A stretch of DNA of 64,000 nt from an uncultured bacterium. Lineage in GTDB: Bacteria > Planctomycetota > UBA8742 > UBA2392. The stretch spans positions 152,823-216,822 of the forward strand of contig CALLQI010000005.1 of the NCBI GenBank assembly GCA_938014885.1, written 5' to 3'. Numbering within the stretch: position 1 is the stretch's first letter; each line of letters opens with the position of its first letter. The position numbers were made by a program, and so were the translations under genes. The notes under the pieces are model-generated. The model saw only the letters and a program-made list of their open reading frames with translations, was not told the origin of the DNA and did no database searches. Positions 17,361 through 23,537 of this stretch are shown here, one piece after another.

Positions 17361-20300
17361 ATGCGAGACAAAAAGCTGCCGTTGCTGGTTGGACTTCTGC
17401 TGCTGGTCGTGATCGGCTTCGTGATCGGCCTGGTCCTGATGCAAGACACGGGCAGCGGCCCACAACCGCGCGCCAACAAGCTCATCGCCGACAACGACAC
17501 CGAACGCGACGACACGCCAGCCAATACCGACAACACCCAGCCTCGCGAACCCGAAGTGGACGAGACTCCGCCCGCCCCGGTCCGTGTCGGCGGCGACAAG
17601 CCGGTTGTTGCCCCCAAGGTGCTCGTCTTCACCGCGACCAGCGTGTCGGGCATCGCAATCGACAGCTTCGACGACCCCGCTGAAGGCGCGACTGTCACCC
17701 TGCTGCGCCTTGACGACAACGCGTCCACGGGCCCCACCGCCGTCACCGACGCCGACGGCAAGTTCCTGTTCATCGACGTGCAAGTCGCGATCGGAGAGGC
17801 GCACGTCGTCGCCTGCCTGATGGAAGGCAAGGCACTCAGCGCCACCGAGCTCTTCACGGTGCAGGCCGACAAGCCAACCGAAGGCCTTTCGCTGCGCATC
17901 TATGACCAGGCCCGCGCCTACGGCGAAGTCCTGAATGGCGCCGACAGCACACCGCTTGAGGGCGTCAGCATTGAAGTGGACGGCCGCAGTGCCTTGGAGC
18001 AGCGCCTGGGCAAGCTGCTCGGCCGCGTGAAGCCGGTGGTCAGCGACTCGCAGGGGCGCTTTGAAGTCACCGCGCTGGCGCCGGGCAACTACCTGATGCG
18101 CGCGGTCAAGAAGGGCTGGACCGCCAGCGAAATCAACCCAATGACCCGCGCCGTGCAGCAATGCGAACTGGGCGAGTACGCCAACTTTGAGCTGCTGCCC
18201 TTCATCCTGCTTGAGGCCGGCATTGTCGAAGGCCGCGTGATCCGCAAGGCTGACCGCGCGCCGCTGGTGGGTGCCACCGTTGAGCTGGGCTCGCTGTTCG
18301 GCGGCGCGCTCGCGAACACGACCACCGATGAGGAAGGCAAGTTCCTGTTTGACACTGTGCCGCCGGGGATTGCGCCGCCGGGCAACGAAGGAGACGCCAT
18401 GGGCGGCCTGATGCTGCGCGCGTTCGCGCCCGGCTATGCAGTCGGGCAGCGCAACGTGCGCGTGCGCAGCGGCCAGCGCCGCGAAATCACGATCGAAATG
18501 GACGCCGGCTGCACTGTCACCGGCAAGGTCATCAACAACAAGTCTGAGCCCGTGGCCGGCGCCAGCGTCTACTTCAATGACAACGACTTCCAGCGTGGCG
18601 GCGAAATGATCGCCGGCGTACGAACCCCGCCGCGTGCTGTCAGCACCGTCACCGACGAAAACGGCAACTTCAGCCTGGGCGGCGTGCCTGCCGGGCCGCA
18701 GGGCATTACCGCTTCAGCCGAAGGGTACGCAAACACGACCTCGCAGGTCACCCTTGACCCGTCAACACCGGCGACGGTCACGATTACGCTGCAACCCGCC
18801 GCTGAGATCTTCGGCCAGGTGATGGACCAGAATGGCTACCCGGTGCCCGACGTGCCCGTGGCCGCCTACGACGCTTCCGGCCCGGCGATGCTGGGCACGG
18901 TGATGAAGGCCTTCTTTGCCGAGACCCTGCCCGACCGCGGAGAAGGTGGTTTTGTGCAGGCCAGCGTCAAGACTGACGCCGAGGGCCGCTACCGACTGAC
19001 CGGGCTGAAGGAAGGCAAGTTCGTGCTGCTCGCCAACGCGCGGGCCTATCAGAAGTACGTCAGCCCTGAACTGGAACTGAAAGCCGGCCAGCAGCTCGAG
19101 CACAACTTCGCGCTGCCCACGGGCGGCACTGTCTACGGCCGCGTTTACGACGCCAGCAACCGGCCCCTGTCGGGCGTGCCCGTCACGGCCGTGACCCCGC
19201 TGGGCACCGACCCGGCCACGATCCGCACTATCTACACCGACCGCATGGGCAACTATGAAATCAGCGGCCTCACGCCCGGCACCTACACGGTAACGCGCCT
19301 GGATGGCGACTTTGCGCGCCTGCTGCTGCCAAACCCGAGCAAGCAGATCGCGATCAAGGCCGGTGAACGCGTACAGTTCGACATCTACGACCAGCAGCCC
19401 GGCACCGCGCGCATCTACGGCCGCGCGACCGTGGACGGCCAGGCTTACGCAGACAAAGACCTTGTGTTGATCGGCGGCAGCCGCGGCGGTTTCGCGTTCA
19501 ACAACGCCAAGACCGACGCCAGCGGCAACTATGAGTTCCGCAGCGTGCCGTTGGGGACCTACCAGATCGCGCAATCGGGCGGCCGCATGCCCAGCCTGGT
19601 GCGAGTGCGCCTGCGCGTGGACAAAGAAGGGGACATGGAGTTCAACGTGGACTTCGTGACGGTCACCATCGGTGGCCGCGTCGAAGTCGAAGGCGGCAAG
19701 CTGCCGGAAGGCCGCGTGCGCGTGCTGGCCAGCCCGGTGAACCCGGACGGCACCGACCGCGCCGAAAGCGAAGAAGACATCAATGAGTTGGAGATGATGG
19801 TCTTCAGCGAAGGCGAGTACGACGACAAGACTGGCAACTTTACTGTGAAGGGGCTCAGCCCGGGCTTCTACAGACTTTCCGCCCGCAGCGAAAAGAACGG
19901 CATGATCAGCCGCCCCTACATGAACGTGCGCGCCAGCGTGGGCGGGATTGTGCTGACGCTGCCCGCGCAAGGTGCCTCGCTGAAAGGCACGGTCACAGGC
20001 CTCGACGACGCCAAGGGCATCGGCGGCTTCGGGCTGATCGCGGCGCTGACGATTGAAGACGACAAAGGGCAGCCGCTGTCACTGGGCGGCTTTGACAACG
20101 GCATCAACCTGACGCAGTCGAAAGAGTTCACGGTTGAGAACCTGCCTGAGGGCACGTTCACGATTACGCTGTCGGTCACGGGCTACACACCGGTCACCTA
20201 TAACAAAGTGAAGTTCACCAACGGACAGACCGTGTCGCTTGCCTTCGCGTTCGCGACGGCCGGCGCGGCCAAGATCATCGTGGGAAACGCCGACATCAAC

Positions 20301-20564
20301 GTGGCCACGGCGATGGAGCTGCAATACGACATCGTCAACAGCAAGGGTGAGGCCTTCAAGAAGCGCTTCACCTTCCTCGATTTCTTTGACCAGTCCGGCA
20401 ACGTGACGCAATCGAGCGGGCAGAACGCATTTGTCATCAAGGACATGCCGGCCGAGACCTACACGATCACGATGACGCTGCCCGGATACAAACCGGCAAC
20501 GGCCACATTCACCGTGGTTGCTGGCCAGACCGTGGATGTGCCCGTACAATTCGAGCAGGAGTAG
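17361..20564 (+). CDS. Large membrane-anchored protein of carboxypeptidase-regulatory-like domains
   Basis: The 1067-aa product starts MRDKKLPLLVGLLLLVVIGF, an N-terminal anchor, then has an acidic/Thr/Pro linker to about residue 85. The rest is a string of around nine beta-sandwich modules of the CarboxypepD_reg/CnaB-like type. Each has the landmarks 'G.V.d..g.pv.ga.V', 'T.(D/E).G.f....lp.G.Y' (such as TDENGNFSLGGVPAG, TDAEGRYRLTGLKEG, TDRMGNYEISGLTPG, TDASGNYEFRSVPLG). Such arrays act as extracellular stalks or adhesive scaffolds. No sortase or type IX signal is visible. The next gene starts 17 bases downstream, suggesting an operon. Confidence 0.85.
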   Translation: MRDKKLPLLVGLLLLVVIGFVIGLVLMQDTGSGPQPRANKLIADNDTERDDTPANTDNTQPREPEVDETPPAPVRVGGDKPVVAPKVLVFTATSVSGIAIDSFDDPAEGATVTLLRLDDNASTGPTAVTDADGKFLFIDVQVAIGEAHVVACLMEGKALSATELFTVQADKPTEGLSLRIYDQARAYGEVLNGADSTPLEGVSIEVDGRSALEQRLGKLLGRVKPVVSDSQGRFEVTALAPGNYLMRAVKKGWTASEINPMTRAVQQCELGEYANFELLPFILLEAGIVEGRVIRKADRAPLVGATVELGSLFGGALANTTTDEEGKFLFDTVPPGIAPPGNEGDAMGGLMLRAFAPGYAVGQRNVRVRSGQRREITIEMDAGCTVTGKVINNKSEPVAGASVYFNDNDFQRGGEMIAGVRTPPRAVSTVTDENGNFSLGGVPAGPQGITASAEGYANTTSQVTLDPSTPATVTITLQPAAEIFGQVMDQNGYPVPDVPVAAYDASGPAMLGTVMKAFFAETLPDRGEGGFVQASVKTDAEGRYRLTGLKEGKFVLLANARAYQKYVSPELELKAGQQLEHNFALPTGGTVYGRVYDASNRPLSGVPVTAVTPLGTDPATIRTIYTDRMGNYEISGLTPGTYTVTRLDGDFARLLLPNPSKQIAIKAGERVQFDIYDQQPGTARIYGRATVDGQAYADKDLVLIGGSRGGFAFNNAKTDASGNYEFRSVPLGTYQIAQSGGRMPSLVRVRLRVDKEGDMEFNVDFVTVTIGGRVEVEGGKLPEGRVRVLASPVNPDGTDRAESEEDINELEMMVFSEGEYDDKTGNFTVKGLSPGFYRLSARSEKNGMISRPYMNVRASVGGIVLTLPAQGASLKGTVTGLDDAKGIGGFGLIAALTIEDDKGQPLSLGGFDNGINLTQSKEFTVENLPEGTFTITLSVTGYTPVTYNKVKFTNGQTVSLAFAFATAGAAKIIVGNADINVATAMELQYDIVNSKGEAFKKRFTFLDFFDQSGNVTQSSGQNAFVIKDMPAETYTITMTLPGYKPATATFTVVAGQTVDVPVQFEQE

Positions 20565-20580
20565 CAGGCACCGGGAATCC

Positions 20581-21834
20581 ATGACAACGGCGTCACTCAG
20601 CGCATTCGGGGCACGACAGGCGATACTGCCTGTCGTGCTTGCATGTTTGCTGCTTGCGGGTTGCACCGCGCAACAGCGCCAGCTGCCCCCGGACAACGGG
20701 CGCGACAACGCACCGGACGCTACGTCAAGCACACAACCCGACACGCAGCCAGCCAGACCACAGACACTTGAAGAGATGCTGCAACAGGACGATTTCGACC
20801 TGCCGCGCGCGCTGCTTCTGTTCAGTGCCAAGTATTACGGTGAATTCGCGTCCGAACCCTACACACCCGAAATCGAACCCAAGCTGGCCCGCTTTGAGGC
20901 CTACACGCAGGACCTGCGCAAAGAACTGCGCCGCGATAAAAGCCCGCGCATGCGGCTTCGCACGCTGGCCAACTTCGTGCACGTGAAGCTGGGCCTGCGC
21001 TTTGACCAAAACGACACCGGCGGCACCAACCCGGAAAACCTGTTCTTTGATCGCGTGCTCACCCGGCGTTTCGGGTACTGCGTCACGCTCAGCATGGCCT
21101 ACATCGTGTTTGGCCAGGCGGCCGGCCTTGATGTGCGCGGCGTACGCATTCCCGGGCACTTTGCGGTCATCTACACCGATACCGAAAACGACGGCACACC
21201 CTTCAAGACGCTGGTCGAAACCACGGCCTACGGCGCCATGCGCGACGAGTTGCAGTACTGGTCTGAACACCGCTTTCACGTCAACGCTGTCGAAGCCGGC
21301 GTGTACCTGACGCCCCTTACCGACAAGGGCATATTCAGCACGCTGTACAACAACCTCGGCGGCGTCAGCTTTCTGGCCGACAAGTTCGAGCTGGCACTCG
21401 AGCGCTACGGCCGCGCGATTGAGCTTGCACCCAACAATGCCGAGGCGCTGTACAACCGCGCGGTCGTGCTGCGCAACCGCAAGCGCTACAGCGAAGCCCT
21501 TCGCGACGTGAACAGCGCGCTTCGCCTTGACCCCAACTTCACGCTGGCGCTGCTGGTGCGCGCGGCCTTGTTCTGGGAGGAAGGCGAGAAGGACTCCGCC
21601 CGCGCCGACCTCGCCACCGCCATGAAGCAGCGCCCCGAATGGCCCGAGCCGCACATGCTTGATGGCGGCTTCCTGATGCGCGACCGCAGGCTTGACGACG
21701 CGCGCAAGGCCTTTGAACGCGTGCTGGAACTGAACCCCGCCTACAAATCCGCGCACATCGCACTGGCTGAACTTGAACAAGCCGCCGGAAACCCACTCAA
21801 GGCCAAGAAGCACATGGCCGCCGCCCAGGACTAG
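20581..21834 (+). CDS. Lipoprotein with transglutaminase-like (SirB1/core2) and TPR domains
   Basis: ATG 20581 gives a 417-aa lipoprotein with the lipobox LLAGC and cysteine 28. A transglutaminase-core2 region follows: ENLFFDRVLTRRFGYCVTLS with the presumed nucleophile C167, and RGVRIPGHFAV with H193. From about residue 260 there are four or so TPR repeats (for example NNAEALYNRAVVLRNRKRYS). SirB1-like core2 proteins retain the Cys-His pair, but their reaction is unproven. The gene is 16 bases after the 1067-aa protein gene and 3 bases before the next, so it is part of the same transcription unit. Confidence 0.85.
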   Translation: MTTASLSAFGARQAILPVVLACLLLAGCTAQQRQLPPDNGRDNAPDATSSTQPDTQPARPQTLEEMLQQDDFDLPRALLLFSAKYYGEFASEPYTPEIEPKLARFEAYTQDLRKELRRDKSPRMRLRTLANFVHVKLGLRFDQNDTGGTNPENLFFDRVLTRRFGYCVTLSMAYIVFGQAAGLDVRGVRIPGHFAVIYTDTENDGTPFKTLVETTAYGAMRDELQYWSEHRFHVNAVEAGVYLTPLTDKGIFSTLYNNLGGVSFLADKFELALERYGRAIELAPNNAEALYNRAVVLRNRKRYSEALRDVNSALRLDPNFTLALLVRAALFWEEGEKDSARADLATAMKQRPEWPEPHMLDGGFLMRDRRLDDARKAFERVLELNPAYKSAHIALAELEQAAGNPLKAKKHMAAAQD

Positions 21835-21837
21835 CCC

Positions 21838-22695
21838 ATGCCCGACCGCGCGGACATCGCCATAACCGGCCGCATCGCGGCACTGGCCGCATTGGCTGAG
21901 CGCGAAGTGCCGCACGTGGTGCTTGCGCCCGGGGCATTCCCGCTTGAGGCCGCGGCCTTGCTGCACGACGCGCGCATCGGCCACCCGCGTGTGGCCGTGA
22001 TCGAAGGCCCCGCACCCGGCCAGAGCCTCGACGTGAACGCGATTCGTTGGGGCTTTCCCTTCGGCGCGTGCCCGGTGGTGCTGATCCCCCACACGCCCGA
22101 GCAATGCGCGCCGCTGGCAGCCTTCGCCGCCGAGTGCGCGCGCGCCACGCAGGCCCCGGTCGTGCTGCTGCTTGAGCCCGAAGTTAGTAGTGCACCAAGC
22201 ACTATGCACCCGGTGCAGCAACTCGCGATCAAGCCGCCGGCCGTGAACAAGCTGCCGCTGCCGCCGATTGAGCTTCCTGACGCAGAGCGTGAAGCACGCG
22301 AAATTGCCGGCCGCGCGGCCGCGTTGTCCGACGCCAGCATCCCCCACCACTTTGACACCGACCCCGGCGAAGCGCGCGCCGAGTGGCTCGTGGTCAGCTA
22401 CGGCTTCGCGGCCGTCGCCGCCGAAAAGGCGGTCGCGGCCGCGCGGGCAGAAAACCAACGCGTGCACCACCTGCGGCTGGACATGCTGTGGCCGTTTCCT
22501 GAAAGCGTCGTGATTCGCGCCGCACGGCATGGCGTGAAGCACCTGGTGGTGGCTGAGCGCAACTTGGGCCAATACGCGCAGCAGTTGCGGCTGGTGCTGC
22601 CGGATGTCGCGGTGATACCGGCCGGATTCGCAACTGAGCCCGTGCGGGCCAGCGCTGTGCTGGCGCGTCTTCAACGTTCACCACGCTGCTGCTGA
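21838..22695 (+). CDS. Orphan, degenerate 2-oxoacid:ferredoxin oxidoreductase alpha-like protein
   Basis: The C-terminal 100 residues (EWLVVSYGFAAVAAEKAV, LRLDMLWPFPESVV, KHLVVAERNLGQYAQQLR) match domain II of KorA/PorA alpha subunits, where 'lrlpitlWPFPe' and 'vvE.NlGQ' are typical. The N-terminal half only loosely follows the pyrimidine-binding domain and lacks its YPITPSTE-type and TSGPG-type motifs. At 285 aa it is about 100 residues short of KorA. No beta or gamma subunit is near, so catalysis is doubtful. Residues SSAPSTMHPV are encoded by DNA matching a GTGCT-type palindrome. The stop TGA (22693-22695) shares one base with the next gene's ATG. Confidence 0.65.
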   Translation: MPDRADIAITGRIAALAALAEREVPHVVLAPGAFPLEAAALLHDARIGHPRVAVIEGPAPGQSLDVNAIRWGFPFGACPVVLIPHTPEQCAPLAAFAAECARATQAPVVLLLEPEVSSAPSTMHPVQQLAIKPPAVNKLPLPPIELPDAEREAREIAGRAAALSDASIPHHFDTDPGEARAEWLVVSYGFAAVAAEKAVAAARAENQRVHHLRLDMLWPFPESVVIRAARHGVKHLVVAERNLGQYAQQLRLVLPDVAVIPAGFATEPVRASAVLARLQRSPRCC

Positions 22696-23111
22696 TGCAC
22701 TACTACAACATTACTCTGATGCTGAATCGCGCGTCGGAAACCCGGCGCCTGCACACCCAGACCCACGCGGGCGCGGTGCGGCAGGTGATTGAGCAGTTCC
22801 GCACGCGCCACGCCGACATCTACGCCTGGGTAATCATGCCCGACCACATCCATCTGCTGTTCGGCCGCGAAAAGCCGATCAAGGACCTCGACAAGTTCGT
22901 CGGCCGCATCAAGCGCTGGATCAACAAGGCGATGGAAGCGCGAGGGCTGGGCACACTGGGCTGGCGCGAGGGCTTCGCGAGGTACGATGTTGACGCGTCA
23001 ACACTTCACCACGCGCGCGAACACATCCTGCGCAATCCGGAACGCGGCGGGCTGGTCAAAGACTACCGCACTTACGAGTGGCAGGGCTCGCCGGACGCCT
23101 TGCCCGCGTGA
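22695..23111 (+). CDS. RAYT-family (REP-associated, Y1/IS200-like) transposase homologue with altered active site
   Basis: This 138-aa protein has the IS200-like fold signature AWVIMPDHIHLLFG, with H51 and H53 forming the HUH metal site. It also has the RAYT-type C-terminal signature ILRNPERGGLV followed by DYRTYEWQGS. RAYTs nick and rejoin single-stranded palindromic REP DNA using a tyrosine in the motif Y-I-x-x-N-P. Here that position is His110 (codon CAC at 23022-23024). One transition would give Tyr. No flanking inverted repeats or second transposase gene mark an insertion sequence. Its start is coupled to the preceding gene's stop, and a CACGAAG-type repeat lies 200 bases downstream. Confidence 0.82.
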   Translation: MHYYNITLMLNRASETRRLHTQTHAGAVRQVIEQFRTRHADIYAWVIMPDHIHLLFGREKPIKDLDKFVGRIKRWINKAMEARGLGTLGWREGFARYDVDASTLHHAREHILRNPERGGLVKDYRTYEWQGSPDALPA

Positions 23112-23116
23112 ACGCA

Positions 23117-23263
23117 TCAAGGAAGCCACCGGGCGGGAACCCAGTAGGCCAAAAGCAGCCACAGTGCCATCGCCATCAGGCTCAGCACGGAAACACTGGC
23201 TGCGGCCGTGATGCCGTACACCAGCCAGCGCGGCGGGGGATTTTCGTCGTTGTCATCAAACAC
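23117..23263 (-). CDS. 48-aa single-pass membrane protein
   Basis: GTG 23263 is preceded by GGAGG about 6 bases upstream and opens a 48-codon frame. The product begins with an acidic MFDDNDENPPP segment, followed by a hydrophobic helix (roughly residues 16-42) and a basic end (ARWLP). The clear ribosome-binding site, the sensible topology and the convergent position 5 bases from the RAYT stop argue for a real small gene. The longer frame upstream of GTG runs into repeat DNA and is not credible. Function unknown. Confidence 0.6.
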   Translation of the reverse strand: MFDDNDENPPPRWLVYGITAAASVSVLSLMAMALWLLLAYWVPARWLP

Positions 23264-23309
23264 GACAGCCTCCGCGTGATGAAACGATTCACGGCCGCAA
23301 ACGCCGGGC

Positions 23310-23463
23310 ACGGCAACAGCGTTTGTCCACGAAACGCCACTAAGAACGGCAACGGCATTCACCGCCAAAGCGCCAAAACGCCAAAGAAACCGCGAAGCCA
23401 TGCGGAGTTTGGAGGTTGGCGCCTGAAGTGCCAGTGTTGGCGGTCGTCCGCAGTTCGGTTGCA
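23310..23463. repeat. CACGAAG/CCGCCAAA palindromic element, copy 2 (degraded)
   Basis: The left side reads CACGGCAACAGCGTTTGTCC then ACGAAACGCCAC (23310-23340), followed by the inner module ACCGCCAAAGCGCCAAAACG and CCAAAG (23361-23386). The right side (GGTCGTCCGCAGTTCGGTTGC, quoted as positions 23442-23461) is a weak inverted match. This is the copy nearest the RAYT gene. Confidence 0.6.
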
Positions 23464-23492
23464 CTGTTTGAAACCGCCGCGCATCAAACAAC

Positions 23493-23518
23493 AACGCCCG
23501 CGCGTTTGCGCGGGCGTT
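23493..23518 (-). terminator. Terminator of the Gly-rich lipoprotein gene
   Basis: A perfect 11-bp stem, AACGCCCGCGC (23493-23503) with GCGCGGGCGTT (23508-23518), and a 4-base loop is followed on the minus strand by GTTGTTTG. It lies 19 bases past the stop at 23538. Confidence 0.8.
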
Positions 23519-23537
23519 GCATTGGAATCGTTGCTGC

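Noticed and set aside
20725..22674. 649-codon minus-strand open frame
   Set aside because: It runs antisense across the transglutaminase lipoprotein and the oxidoreductase-like genes, both of which have domain motifs, lipobox or coupled starts; the antisense product resembles nothing.
22695..23111. Complete IS200/IS605 insertion sequence
   Set aside because: There is no tnpB/iscB gene, the start overlaps the upstream gene's stop, and I see no subterminal hairpins at matching distances on both sides; a chromosomal RAYT fits better.
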